From Herminiimonas sp. (GTDB taxonomy: Bacteria; Pseudomonadota; Gammaproteobacteria; Burkholderiales; Burkholderiaceae_D): DNA of 61,506 bases. The notes beneath the pieces are model-generated. The model made no database searches and had not been told where the DNA came from. It saw nothing but the letters and a program-made list of their open reading frames with translations. A program made the translations under genes and the position numbers. Position 1 is the first letter of the stretch, and the number at the start of each line of letters is the position of its first letter. The stretch is taken from NCBI GenBank assembly GCA_014377845.1, contig JACMOV010000191.1, forward strand, positions 1-61,506. The letters are read 5' to 3'. This document shows positions 39,398 through 48,917 of the stretch, in pieces.

Positions 39398-40258
39398 TCA
39401 GATATCGATTGCGATGATTTTTCGAATGACATAGACGCCCATCACTTCCAGCAAACCGATCACTGCTAGCGTTCCCCAGCCAAGCCGCGTATGCCACATC
39501 AGCGCCATTGCGTCGGGTTCCATGTGATCGAGGATCAGCATCAGCACCAGGGGCAGCATGCCGACCACCCAGGCCTGCAGCTTTCCCTGCGCGGTGAGCG
39601 CTGCGATCTTGCCCTCCATCTGGAGCCGGCTGCGGATCGTGTGCGACGTGCGCTCCAGGGTTTCGGCAAGCCCACCGCCGGTTTCGTTGGCGATCCGCAT
39701 CGCCGAAACGACCAGGATCGTGCTCTGCGTCGGCACCCGCCGCGACAGGTTCGACAGGCTCTGTTCCAGCGTGACGCCCAAGCGCTGCTCGCGCAGCACC
39801 AGCGAGAATTCCTGTTTGAGCGGCGCCTGCGCCTCCGCCACCAGTTGTTGCGTCGCGGATGAGAACCCGACGCCGGCCCGCAGTGCGCCGCACAGCATCA
39901 TCAGTGCGTCCGGTAACTGTTCTTCGAACTTGCGCAGCCGCCGTCGCCGCATGTTCAGGTAAAGCAAGCGCGGCATGAAGCCCAGCAGTACGACGACGGC
40001 ACAGGCGAGCAACACCGATCCGGTCACCACCCACGTTACGATGCCACCCGCGCCCATGATCACGATGTTGATCAGGAACAAACGCGATGGATCGACGAAC
40101 AGAAAGAATTCCTGCGCCTGGAAACGGGCGCGCTTTGTGAAGCTTTCGCGGTAACGTGCCATCGTCACACTGCCGACATCGATGAACAGCCAGGTCAGCA
40201 ATCCGGCCGACACCGCCACCACCAGCGTCAGCACCAGCATGAACTGCGCCGGGCTCAT
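39398..40258 (-). CDS. tadB: Tad pilus inner-membrane platform protein TadB
   Basis: A 286-residue type II secretion F-family protein. Helices lie at about 5-25, 70-110 and 255-280. The T2SSF domain reads LPDALMMLCGALRAGVGFSSATQ and ETGGGLAETLERTSHTIRSR. The ATG overlaps the tadA stop codon by four bases, so translation is coupled. With TadC and TadA it forms the motor complex of the Flp pilus. Confidence 0.93.
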   Translation of the reverse strand: MSPAQFMLVLTLVVAVSAGLLTWLFIDVGSVTMARYRESFTKRARFQAQEFFLFVDPSRLFLINIVIMGAGGIVTWVVTGSVLLACAVVVLLGFMPRLLYLNMRRRRLRKFEEQLPDALMMLCGALRAGVGFSSATQQLVAEAQAPLKQEFSLVLREQRLGVTLEQSLSNLSRRVPTQSTILVVSAMRIANETGGGLAETLERTSHTIRSRLQMEGKIAALTAQGKLQAWVVGMLPLVLMLILDHMEPDAMALMWHTRLGWGTLAVIGLLEVMGVYVIRKIIAIDI

Positions 40259-42063
40259 GGTCGCTCCCCGAAAATCGCATCCTGGTCGACGACGATTCGT
40301 GCCTGGTCCTTGGGAACGACCTTGAAAATCGACATGTCGAGTGCATGTGCGCTCGTTCGCAGGTCTTCATAGAAAGCCGGCGCCATGTCGCAGCCAGTGA
40401 AGTAGCCGGTGACCCGATCGTTCGCACCGCCGTATCCGGTATTGACGAACCTGAACAATTCCTGGATCTGGATCTTTCCGCTTTCCATCCCGGTGATCTC
40501 GGCGATACCAGTGACCTTGCGCGACCCGCAGGCGAAACGGGTCTGCTGGACGATGATGTGGACTGCGCTGGCGACCTGCTCGCGGATGGCCAGCAACGGC
40601 AACTCCATGCCGGCCATCAGCACCATGGTCTCGAGGCGCGCCAGCGCATCGCGCGCCGTGTTCGCATGCAGGGTCGTCAGCGATCCTTCATGACCGGTAT
40701 TCATTGCCTGCAGCATGTCGAGCGCTTCCGCGCCCCGGCACTCGCCGACCACGATCCGGTCGGGACGCATGCGTAGGGTATTGCGCACCAGCTCGCGGAT
40801 CGGGACGCCGCCCTTGCCTTCCACGTTGGCGGGCCGGGATTCGAGACTGACCAGGTGGGCGTGATGCAATTTTAGTTCGGCGGCGTCCTCCACGGTAACC
40901 ACCCGCTCCCCGGCCGGGATGAAATTGGAGAGAATATTAAGTAGCGTGGTCTTGCCGGAACCGGTGCCGCCGGAGACGATGATGTTCTTGCGGGCCGTGA
41001 CACACAACTGAAGGAACGCTGCCATTTCCGCGCTGATCGCGTCGAAGCGTACCAGGTCCTCCACGCCCAGCTTGTGCCGCGCAAACTTGCGAATCGTCAG
41101 GCATGGACCTTTCAACGCCAGCGGCGGGATGATCGCATTGACCCGCGATCCATCCTTGAGTCGCGCATCGACCATCGGCGAGGATTCGTCGATCCGGCGG
41201 CCGAGTGGCGCAACGATCCGCTCGATCACACCCAGCACGGCGCGATCGCCGGTGAACGTCATCGGATACTTTTCGAGACGTCCGCCGCGCTCGACATAAA
41301 TTTCGTCGAAGCGGTTCACCATGATCTCGGTCACGCTCTCGTCGGCCAGCAGGATTTCGAGCGGGCCGAGTCCGATCGCCTCGTCCAGCACCTGCCTGCA
41401 CAACAGATCACGATCGAGTTCTGCGGGAATCTCCGTGTCGGCCTGCGCCAGGATCTGGCGCAGCAAGGTTTCGGTCTCGGCGCGCAATTGCGCATCGGAC
41501 ATGCTATGCGTGTCGTGCCGACGCAGGTCCATGGTTTGCAGCAGAGATGCGTGCAATTGCTTGCGCCACGAGAATTCCAGGGCTTGCCGCGTCGCGTCCG
41601 GTGTCACCACCAGCGCATTACCCGGAATCCGGCCGGCTTGCAGCGCACCGTTCTGCGCCTGTTCCGCAGCCCACCGCGATGCGCGAATTTCTTCCGTGGC
41701 GCGCTCGTTTCGATGCTGCCTGGTACTGGAGCGCGAGCGCGGATGGGCTGCCTGTACCTGGGCGCCAGGATGTTCAGGGTCGATCAGCCGTAATTTGAAC
41801 GGACCGATCTCGATGATGTCTTTCGCACGCAGCGGGCCGTATTGCACCTCGATCTTCTGACCGTTCACGCTGACACCGCCGAAGGTGCCCATATCTTCCA
41901 CCAGCACCCCGGCCGGCGTGCGGAAAAGCCGCGCGTGTTCCCGCCCGACCCGCCAGCTGTCGAGGCGAATCTCATTGCGCGCCGCCTTGCCGATCACGGC
42001 TTCGTCGGGTACCTGTGCGTGTCGGGCAGTCCCGTCGGGATCCTGGATTTCGATATTCAACAT
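40255..42063 (-). CDS. tadA: Flp pilus assembly ATPase TadA/CpaF with N-terminal FHA domain
   Basis: A 602-residue secretion ATPase that powers pilus assembly. The C-terminal two thirds (about 190-602) has Walker [13 protein letters not shown] and the [19 protein letters not shown] and [13 protein letters not shown] motifs of the CpaF/TadA family. Residues 1-95 are an FHA domain, with VGREHARLF (Arg41, His43) and VNGQKI (Asn67) at the phosphothreonine-binding positions; the usual Ser before Arg41 is Gly. A basic Ser/Arg linker (about 100-130) follows. Typical TadA lacks FHA, and no tadZ/cpaE is present in the locus. It lies 15 nt after the secretin gene. Confidence 0.95.
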   Translation of the reverse strand: MLNIEIQDPDGTARHAQVPDEAVIGKAARNEIRLDSWRVGREHARLFRTPAGVLVEDMGTFGGVSVNGQKIEVQYGPLRAKDIIEIGPFKLRLIDPEHPGAQVQAAHPRSRSSTRQHRNERATEEIRASRWAAEQAQNGALQAGRIPGNALVVTPDATRQALEFSWRKQLHASLLQTMDLRRHDTHSMSDAQLRAETETLLRQILAQADTEIPAELDRDLLCRQVLDEAIGLGPLEILLADESVTEIMVNRFDEIYVERGGRLEKYPMTFTGDRAVLGVIERIVAPLGRRIDESSPMVDARLKDGSRVNAIIPPLALKGPCLTIRKFARHKLGVEDLVRFDAISAEMAAFLQLCVTARKNIIVSGGTGSGKTTLLNILSNFIPAGERVVTVEDAAELKLHHAHLVSLESRPANVEGKGGVPIRELVRNTLRMRPDRIVVGECRGAEALDMLQAMNTGHEGSLTTLHANTARDALARLETMVLMAGMELPLLAIREQVASAVHIIVQQTRFACGSRKVTGIAEITGMESGKIQIQELFRFVNTGYGGANDRVTGYFTGCDMAPAFYEDLRTSAHALDMSIFKVVPKDQARIVVDQDAIFGERP

Positions 42064-42078
42064 GGAGAGCGCCAGTCG

Positions 42079-44445
42079 TTATTGTTCAGCCGCTGCATGC
42101 GGCATCAGCCACTGGGTGGCGACCCAGCCGCGCTGGTCACCCACGCGCACTGCGGTCCAGTAGCCACGATCCGGCCCAGGCAATGCTTCAACCATGCTGC
42201 CAAGGGCGAGCTGGGATACCGTCAATGCATTGATGTCGGGGGTCAGCCGCATCGCCAGGCCATCCAACAGCACCTTGTAGCGCAATGGCGATGACGGCAG
42301 TGCACTGCGGTCCTGTCGCACCGTGGAGGCCGGCAAAACCGGCGCGGCGGCAACCTGGCGACCGACTGTCTTGCCCTGAATCGCAAGGGCTGCTATCGCA
42401 TCATCGCGGTCGGCGGCGACTGTGGCGCCAAGCTTCACCGGCGCGAGTGCGGCGCTGACGATCCAGCCGTCGACGGTTCCAACCACGACCGGCCGCCATG
42501 TCGTAGTCCCCACCACCTCGGCCGGGCGATCGCCAAGACGTACCACGGCGCCCTGCGCAAGTTGGAGAAGCGACGGACTTGCCAGGGTCGGCCCGGCACG
42601 CAACTGGGCGCGCCGCACCACCACCTGCAACAGACTGCCACCACCGGACAGCCCGTCTTCGTGCACCATGTCTCCCGTTTTCAATGTCGACATCATGCTG
42701 CGCGCACCGGTACCGGCGCTGGCAATTGTCGATCGCGCGTTCCCCGACACCGGTGCCGGCGTCGTCATCGAGACCCCAGGCAGCGCGGACGCCGGAGCCG
42801 TGGTCAATGCCGCCGGAAGAATTGTTGCGCCAGCGGGATCTCTAGCAGGCTTCTTGTTGAAGCCGGCGGCGGGTTCGCCGGGCTGCAGCGGATTCGACAG
42901 ATACGGCTGGGGCCCCATCTGCTGCTCGAGGCGTTGGGTCGCGCGATCGATCCGATCGACCAGGCCGGGCGATCGGCTGTCGACCACCGTTGGCGTCACG
43001 AAGACGATCAGTTCGGTCTCCTTGTTCTGGAACCGCTTGGACCGGAACAAGGCCCCGAGTACCGGCAGGTCGCCCAGCAACGGCACCTTGTCGATATCGG
43101 TGCTGGCGTTGCGTTGCAGAAGGCCGGACAGCACGATGGTTTCGCCGCTATGGACATTGAACTCGGTATCGGTCCGTCGGGTCAGCAGAGCCGGGCCCCC
43201 GACTGCTGTGACCGAGGCATCGATCGAACTGACCTCGGACTGGATGGTCGCGCGAATCACACCGTTACGATCGACCTTGGGACTGATGTCGAGCTTGATG
43301 CCGTACGGCTTGAAGATGATGGTCACGCCATTGACGTTCGAGACCGAATACGGAAATTCGCCGCCCGCCAGAAAACTTGCCTTCGCCCCATTGCGCGCGG
43401 AGAGCTGCGGTTCGGCAAGGACGCTTGCCTTGCCCTCCTGTTCCAGCAGGTTGAGCTGCGCGCTCAAGCCCAGGTTCAGGCCGTTGACGATATTCAGCGC
43501 CGACGGCAGTGGCGCGATACCGGTAGCAGACGTGATCGGCAAGCCACTTTGGGAAGCCGGAATATTGAGCTGCAACTGCGATCCCGGTGGCGGATTGCCA
43601 TAGCGGATGGGTAGCCAGGATGCCGCCAGCGTGGTGCCGCCAACCGCGCCCCATTTGAGACCGATTTCCTTGAGTTCCGATTTTGGAAATTCGACGACCT
43701 TGACGTCCATCATGACCATCTGTTCCCAGCCGACGCGGTTGGTAAAGTTGACGATTTGCGGATACCGTTTTTCGAGCTGATCGATCTTTGCCAGATCGGC
43801 GTCCGACAGGTTGTCACCGTCGACGATGACCTTGTCGCCCACGATGGACGCCTTGGCATTCGGAATCGTCGCCAGGAAGCCCGCAACCTCGCGGGCAACG
43901 CGCGACGTATCGCCTGCGACGATATTGATCTTCAGGCGCTGATAGCGGCCGTCCTCGTTCCAGACGAACAGCGACGAGGTTCCCGCCGCATTGGCGAAGA
44001 CGATCACTTCCTTCTTGTCGAGTGCAGCAGCCGTCATGATCTGGCCGTTACCGACCGCGATACGACCGATGTTTGGCGCCGGGAAGACGCGGGACTCACC
44101 GACGAACATCTCGATTTCCGGAATCTGGCCGTGATCATCCTGCTTCGTAATCGGTGCGTAGGGCTGGGGTTGCGCGGCCTTGCGCTTGACTGTCGGTCGC
44201 AGGTTTTCGGCAAATCCGTTTCGGACACTGGTTGCAGCAGGCTCGGTCGTCGCTGGCACGGATGCAGAGCGAGGCAAACCGGGCGTCAAGGTCGACGTCG
44301 GCGTCGGAGCGGGGGTCGTCGTGGCCACCGCCGGCGTCCCGGTTTGCGCCAACGCCAGTCCGCAAGTTGCAGCAAGTGCGAGCGCAAGGTCGAGCATTGC
44401 CAGGGCCGACAGGATGGATGAAAGACGACGTGAGATGGTGATCAT
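42079..44445 (-). CDS. cpaC: Tad pilus outer-membrane secretin CpaC/RcpA with C-terminal SH3-like repeats
   Basis: A 788-residue protein with a signal peptide (about 1-33) and a Pro/Thr-rich segment. Next come the pilus-assembly N-terminal domain (EMFVGESRVFPAPNIGRIAV) and a BON-like segment (about 190-235). The secretin domain (about 280-510) contains EGKASVLAEPQLSARNGAKA, FLAGGEFPY and the C-terminal VPLLGDLPVLGALF. Unusually, two SH3-like repeats follow at about 608-670 (RAQLRAGPTLASPSLLQL, DGWIVSAAL) and 722-783 (LAMRLTPDINALTVSQL, RGWVATQWL). SH3 domains of this kind often bind peptidoglycan or protein. Confidence 0.93.
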   Translation of the reverse strand: MITISRRLSSILSALAMLDLALALAATCGLALAQTGTPAVATTTPAPTPTSTLTPGLPRSASVPATTEPAATSVRNGFAENLRPTVKRKAAQPQPYAPITKQDDHGQIPEIEMFVGESRVFPAPNIGRIAVGNGQIMTAAALDKKEVIVFANAAGTSSLFVWNEDGRYQRLKINIVAGDTSRVAREVAGFLATIPNAKASIVGDKVIVDGDNLSDADLAKIDQLEKRYPQIVNFTNRVGWEQMVMMDVKVVEFPKSELKEIGLKWGAVGGTTLAASWLPIRYGNPPPGSQLQLNIPASQSGLPITSATGIAPLPSALNIVNGLNLGLSAQLNLLEQEGKASVLAEPQLSARNGAKASFLAGGEFPYSVSNVNGVTIIFKPYGIKLDISPKVDRNGVIRATIQSEVSSIDASVTAVGGPALLTRRTDTEFNVHSGETIVLSGLLQRNASTDIDKVPLLGDLPVLGALFRSKRFQNKETELIVFVTPTVVDSRSPGLVDRIDRATQRLEQQMGPQPYLSNPLQPGEPAAGFNKKPARDPAGATILPAALTTAPASALPGVSMTTPAPVSGNARSTIASAGTGARSMMSTLKTGDMVHEDGLSGGGSLLQVVVRRAQLRAGPTLASPSLLQLAQGAVVRLGDRPAEVVGTTTWRPVVVGTVDGWIVSAALAPVKLGATVAADRDDAIAALAIQGKTVGRQVAAAPVLPASTVRQDRSALPSSPLRYKVLLDGLAMRLTPDINALTVSQLALGSMVEALPGPDRGYWTAVRVGDQRGWVATQWLMPHAAAEQ

Positions 44446-44499
44446 GAAATGGGTTCTCGATACAAAAATTCAGGGCAAAAGTGCGGCGGTACCTGTGGA

Positions 44500-45456
44500 T
44501 CAGCGCGTGGCCTGCGCCGCCAACCGCTTGGCAGCGCTCAGGACAGGAACCGGCGGCGCCAAAGAATCGGGAAATACGGCGATGTCGCTTTCGGGCGTGA
44601 CCGACGGTCCGGATACCCCGCCCATCACCAGGCTCTCCGGTGTCAGGCGAGTGCTACCGCCATAGAGCACCGGAATGCCGCGATCGGGATCGGCAGCGAT
44701 GCTGGAACTGTCCTTGCTGCTGGCAAGCAGGCGCGCCATGTCGACATTGCCACCGGCGATGCCATTGCGATCATTCGGATTGCGCAACAAGGCAGTCACC
44801 TTGCCGGCATCGCGGCCCAGGATCACCTGTTCGGCCTGCGCCGGCGTGATGTCGATGGTGACGGTGGAATACTGGCGACGCTCGCCATCGCGGGGGCTGT
44901 CGACCGCCCGCTGACCGGTCGCCATGACCTGCACCTTTTGCAACAGGGGTCGTGTGATCTTGCGGCCTTTCCGGTCGACCGTCACCAGCAGGTCGATCAG
45001 GTCGCCGGGTTCGAGCATGCCGGAAATCGAACTGATTTCATCAACGGCGACTGTCATTGCGCGCCGACCGACTTCGACACGGGCCGAGAACGTCGGCGCC
45101 TTCTTGCCTTCCATCAGACTCCACAGGACCAGCTCGCCGGCACGCACCGGGTAGCCGAGCGGCTGGCCATCGACCCGCTCGAACGTCTCCGGCGAGATGG
45201 CGCCGGAATGCGCAAAGTCCAGCGGTACGTCGCGCACCGCGACGGTGTCCGAACTGATCTTGTCCCCACGCTTGAGCTCGCGCTTTGCAACGAGCAATTT
45301 GACGGTGCTACCCTTGCCACGCGCTTCGATCGCCTCGATTCGCGTCGACAGATAACTGCGCGCGGCCAATGCCGCCAGCAAACCGATGCACAGCGCTACG
45401 CCAAAAATGACCCAGGTCTTGTTCCGTTTGAATCGATTGTTCACGTCAGCTCTCAT
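44500..45456 (-). CDS. cpaB: Flp pilus assembly protein CpaB/RcpC (SAF domain)
   Basis: A 318-residue periplasmic protein anchored by one helix (about 14-33, TWVIFGVALCIGLLAALAA). The SAF domain (VKLLVAKRELKRGDKISSD ... GELVLWSLME) and the RcpC core (DLIDLLVTVDRKGRKITRPL ... ITPAQAEQVILGRDAG) are clear. It begins two bases after the stop of the preceding pilin-like gene. A GTG at 45444 is an alternative start. In the family CpaB acts with the secretin in the outer envelope. Confidence 0.92.
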   Translation of the reverse strand: MRADVNNRFKRNKTWVIFGVALCIGLLAALAARSYLSTRIEAIEARGKGSTVKLLVAKRELKRGDKISSDTVAVRDVPLDFAHSGAISPETFERVDGQPLGYPVRAGELVLWSLMEGKKAPTFSARVEVGRRAMTVAVDEISSISGMLEPGDLIDLLVTVDRKGRKITRPLLQKVQVMATGQRAVDSPRDGERRQYSTVTIDITPAQAEQVILGRDAGKVTALLRNPNDRNGIAGGNVDMARLLASSKDSSSIAADPDRGIPVLYGGSTRLTPESLVMGGVSGPSVTPESDIAVFPDSLAPPVPVLSAAKRLAAQATR

Positions 45457-45458
45457 GG

Positions 45459-45665
45459 TCAGGTCGGAAGGGAAATTGCAAAACTGTAGTTTCGATAGGC
45501 ATTCTGAAAACTGTCGATCAACTGCCAGAGAACGCTGTTCTGGTCGATCATTCCGATCCCCAGAAGTAAAGCAAGAACACTGCAGACCACGACGTACTCG
45601 ATCATGGCCTGGCCACGTTGACAGTGAATGCGCTTCTCGAATATGGATGAATCAGGCCGGATCAT
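45459..45665 (-). CDS. small Flp-type pilin-like protein, 68 aa
   Basis: A short protein with the prepilin processing motif RGQAMIEYVVV at about residues 17-27, followed by one hydrophobic helix (VVVCSVLALLLGIGMI) and a short polar tail (SVLWQLIDSFQNAYRNYSF). The Glu at +5 after the Gly is the pilin hallmark. It differs from the main pilin upstream, lacks its Ala/Lys tail, and may be a minor or tip pilin. It overlaps its upstream neighbour by four bases (ATGA). Confidence 0.8.
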   Translation of the reverse strand: MIRPDSSIFEKRIHCQRGQAMIEYVVVCSVLALLLGIGMIDQNSVLWQLIDSFQNAYRNYSFAISLPT

Positions 45666-46465
45666 CGGAGCGTCTGCAGCGTGGTGACGGTGTTCAGTAC
45701 GATCGACGTCTTGTCACCAGTGCGGGCGATCACTGCGACTGCCTCCTTGTCCGGCGCCTTGAAATACAGCGTGGTAGCGCCAGCAAAGCGAGATGGCATG
45801 CTGCTCCGCGCGGCCGCGTCCGGTAACGCTTCCCGCTCGAGCCGATAACCATCCGCCTGCATCAGGCGCAGCAACGCATCGCGATTGACCGATTCGCCAT
45901 GGGTATTGACGATGACCAGATGACGGGCTGCCTGTACACCATCCTGCGATGCCATGTCACTTGCAATGGACGATCCCGCAGGCAGTCGATCGAGCCAGCG
46001 GGCAGTTGCAGCACGCTGGCTATCAATGCCGCGCGCCATGCCCGCCAGGTCGGTGATGGCCAAGGTTCCCCGGCTACCGGCACCAGCGGCGGCGACCTGC
46101 ACCGTGATGTAAAAGGTGCCTTCCGCCCTGCCAAGGATCCGCCACTCACCGCTCGTGCTTTCTACCAGGGGTTGGCCGAGCGACTGTCGCAATTCCTTCA
46201 AAAGCGTCTGCGGCGGATGGGTAGAGGCGAAACCTTTTAGCCGCATCGGCAAGCCGTTCACGGTCAGTTGCTGCCCTATCGCGAAAAGAGGAAGGTCGGG
46301 CGGGAGACTGGGGGAAGGCCAGGCGCCCTCAGCGTGAGCGACGAGGCATGCGGTGCAACATCCCGCGTGGACTAGCCATCTGGCCCACCTACGGCCATCC
46401 ATCGTTCGCGCATGCGTTTGACGCCGGGCAGCCTGATCCGCTACGGTTGCGCTTGAAGTGCTCAT
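45662..46465 (-). CDS. exported hypothetical protein in tad locus, 267 aa
   Basis: Not recognised. A short Arg-rich start and a hydrophobic stretch (about 26-47, RWLVHAGCCTACLVAHAEGA) look like a long signal peptide. A domain of about 210 residues with alternating beta character follows (LTVNGLPMRLKGF, GTFYITVQVAAAG, HLVIVNTHGESV, TTLYFKAPDKEAVAVIA). The end is ...SIVLNTVTTLQTLR. It overlaps both neighbours by four bases, so it is produced stoichiometrically with the pilins. It is probably a periplasmic or pilus-associated assembly factor, by position only. Confidence 0.75.
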   Translation of the reverse strand: MSTSSATVADQAARRQTHARTMDGRRWARWLVHAGCCTACLVAHAEGAWPSPSLPPDLPLFAIGQQLTVNGLPMRLKGFASTHPPQTLLKELRQSLGQPLVESTSGEWRILGRAEGTFYITVQVAAAGAGSRGTLAITDLAGMARGIDSQRAATARWLDRLPAGSSIASDMASQDGVQAARHLVIVNTHGESVNRDALLRLMQADGYRLEREALPDAAARSSMPSRFAGATTLYFKAPDKEAVAVIARTGDKTSIVLNTVTTLQTLR

Positions 46466-47376
46466 TGCTGCTTGACTGCTACAAGGCGATCGGCAGGAAC
46501 GACGTCACGCCATGGCTGTAGATTGCCGAAATCCGGCGTCTTGACCTGCCCCATATCCAGGGCAAAAATCGCCAGGTCGACCACGGGCTCGACCGCCGAC
46601 AGCGCCGAATTGACCGGTGCGAGCCGGCCGACACGTTTTTCGGTACTGACCGTCGTGGCTGCGGCCCAGGGATCGAACAAGAGGCTGGTCTGGCGCTGGA
46701 TCGACAGGTTGAGCGTGTCGAAGGGCGCAATGCTTTTAAAACCCGCGGGCAGATTCGCGACCGAGACTGCGACATTTGCGGTGTACACGCCGCGTGTCTG
46801 CAACCCGATCGTGGCGGCATTCGCAAGGGGTACGACGTTAAATGGCGCGCCGTCCGCGCCAGAGCCAGTACTGAACCCATTGGCCTGCGCCGATGCACCG
46901 TTACCGAACGAAACGCTGACATCGCTGAATTTGCGGATCAGCGGATTGCCGTACGGGTCGCGCCAGAAGAGATTCCGGTTGGCATCGAAGTCGCCTGCCA
47001 CATCGCCGGTCTTGATCGGTGCGTCCGAATTGCTATAGAAGCGGCGTCGGATCTCGTCGGCCAGTTGGGCCGGCGGTTTCCACGGCTGATATCCGTCGAT
47101 GTCGCCATAGCTGGTGGCATCGAACGCAGCATAGCGACTCGCCATCTGGGTCATGTGAGCAAGATCCTGGTACTTGCCGATCATCGGCAGCAGCAGGAAC
47201 AGCGGTACCAAAGCGATGGCAATGGCGAGAAATTCCGTCAGCGCCTGACCGGTTTGCAGGATCGATTGCCGGGCAGGCATCCGACATGGACGCAAGATCG
47301 GCCCAGCCCTCGCCGAGGTCGTTTGGGAGTTCGAACCGATCCGCCGTGAGCGCGCATTATTCATCCGGGATGTCAT
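46462..47376 (-). CDS. TadE-like pseudopilin, 304 aa
   Basis: A cytosolic Arg/Ser-rich leader of about 40 residues precedes TGQALTEFLAIAIALVPLFLLLPM, a prepilin-type cleavage motif with its hydrophobic helix. The rest is a periplasmic domain of about 230 residues with DLAHMTQMASRYAAFDAT, typical of TadE-like proteins. The ATG at 47376 overlaps the tadG-like stop by four bases; the 25-codon longer version is rejected. The next gene also overlaps by four bases. Confidence 0.85.
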   Translation of the reverse strand: MTSRMNNARSRRIGSNSQTTSARAGPILRPCRMPARQSILQTGQALTEFLAIAIALVPLFLLLPMIGKYQDLAHMTQMASRYAAFDATSYGDIDGYQPWKPPAQLADEIRRRFYSNSDAPIKTGDVAGDFDANRNLFWRDPYGNPLIRKFSDVSVSFGNGASAQANGFSTGSGADGAPFNVVPLANAATIGLQTRGVYTANVAVSVANLPAGFKSIAPFDTLNLSIQRQTSLLFDPWAAATTVSTEKRVGRLAPVNSALSAVEPVVDLAIFALDMGQVKTPDFGNLQPWRDVVPADRLVAVKQQ

Positions 47377-48905
47377 CGCATCACCACGCCCTGCAAACCC
47401 TGCTGCGCCTGAATATCCGCAGCCTTGTTGTCCGCCAGGCGTACCCGCCAATAGGGATTGAACAGGCTTCCCAGCTCCCGCATCTGCGGGGTGCTGCCGG
47501 CGACCGTCTGGTTCTGCGTCACGAGATATTCGGTCAAGGCTGTCGTATACGAATTGTTTCCGTTATTGAACCAGGGACGCTCGAAATAAACCTCGCCAGT
47601 CGAGACCGCAGACATCACGCCGCCGGCTGAGCCATCGGCAAACTTGTTGAGACGTGGGGATGCAGCGATGCTGGATGCACCCGACGAGGTGCGCATATTC
47701 GCCGCGGTCCGGACGAGTTTGACCGCGAAGGTCAGGCGCGGATCATCAGGGCTCGCCAGCCGCGCCGGCGACAGATCATAAAAAGCCGGAAGGCCGTGAT
47801 AATTCGTCCACTCTGTCGACGACGCGAGACTATGTGCGTAGGGATTTGTTGCTGGAGAGCCGCCGAGAGTTGCGTTGGAGGCGTCGCCTTCAAGGCCGCT
47901 CGGGAAGGCGCGTTGCTCGGCCGATGCAATCGGCGATTCGTCCTTTCTGCATCTCCCAAACAAAAACCCATGCCGATGCCAGGACCAGAATGACTCGGTG
48001 TCTTCGGACTTCCATTCATCGAGTCCGATCAGATCGGTCCCACCACGGCGTTCCACGGCATTGTTTTTACCAAAACAAAGTCCGGAATTAATCGGGAGTA
48101 CAGCCTCTGAAGTCCACTTGCGAGAATTGACGAAATCATTTGCCGCGGCCGCCTTTGCTGCGGCCTCTCCCAAGCGAACCCGATCCCCGTCCTTGTATTT
48201 TGTGACGAAGCCATCCCAGTCATCGGTCAGGCCGGTGACTCCGGCGACGGCATTCGGATACACAATGACGCTGCCATCGTTCTGGTAATTGCGATCCGCC
48301 ACATCCTGCATCAGGCTTGCGCGCATTTGCGTGAAATACAGGGGGGCATGCAACAACGATTCCGCGCCCTGAATGGCCGTCTTGTTCAATTCAACCGCAC
48401 TGACAGTCATCTGGGCGACCTGAGGAACGATGGCGCCAAGCTGCTGGACCGCCACTACCGCGGGATCTGCGGGGATCGTCAACAGGAAACACATAGCCGC
48501 GTAGGCCGGATCGAAATTAATCAGCCCATCGACCACCGCCAGCCTTGGATCCGTGCATTCCGGAAATTGCAACGGTACATTCTGTACATGCGTCTGCGCG
48601 TATTGCGCCCAAGACGACAGGCTTACGAGCTGCGCAACGATTACTTCGTTTGCCATCAATGCACGATTGCTGTAGGCATCGAAATTCAAGGCACGCGCAT
48701 GCATGACCGCAGCGCTGTAGGCGACTGCATCTGCCGCGTTGACGAGCTTGGTTTTTTCGCTGGCGAGCTGGCCGGTATTGAACAGGAAGAAAAGCCCGGT
48801 CAGGCTGCCTATCAATACGAACATGCCGTAGATAAGCGCCTGACCGCGTTGGCGATTTCTGTTTTTTACAAGGGGCCAGATCCGACTGAATCTGTAAGAT
48901 TCCAT
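47373..48905 (-). CDS. TadG-like pilus assembly protein (Tad domain), 510 aa
   Basis: The N-terminus RGQALIYGMFVLIGSLTGLFF (about 20-40) is a TadG-type hydrophobic anchor. It is followed by the Tad signature LVNAADAVAYSAAVMHARALNFDAYSNRALMAN in pieces and a long periplasmic domain (about 90-510) without recognisable catalytic motifs. Length is in the TadG range, but no von Willebrand factor A motif (DxSxS) is visible. It lies 12 nt after the pilin gene. GC content in the middle appears lower than in the neighbours. Confidence 0.85.
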   Translation of the reverse strand: MESYRFSRIWPLVKNRNRQRGQALIYGMFVLIGSLTGLFFLFNTGQLASEKTKLVNAADAVAYSAAVMHARALNFDAYSNRALMANEVIVAQLVSLSSWAQYAQTHVQNVPLQFPECTDPRLAVVDGLINFDPAYAAMCFLLTIPADPAVVAVQQLGAIVPQVAQMTVSAVELNKTAIQGAESLLHAPLYFTQMRASLMQDVADRNYQNDGSVIVYPNAVAGVTGLTDDWDGFVTKYKDGDRVRLGEAAAKAAAANDFVNSRKWTSEAVLPINSGLCFGKNNAVERRGGTDLIGLDEWKSEDTESFWSWHRHGFLFGRCRKDESPIASAEQRAFPSGLEGDASNATLGGSPATNPYAHSLASSTEWTNYHGLPAFYDLSPARLASPDDPRLTFAVKLVRTAANMRTSSGASSIAASPRLNKFADGSAGGVMSAVSTGEVYFERPWFNNGNNSYTTALTEYLVTQNQTVAGSTPQMRELGSLFNPYWRVRLADNKAADIQAQQGLQGVVMR

Positions 48906-48917
48906 TTAACTTCGGGA

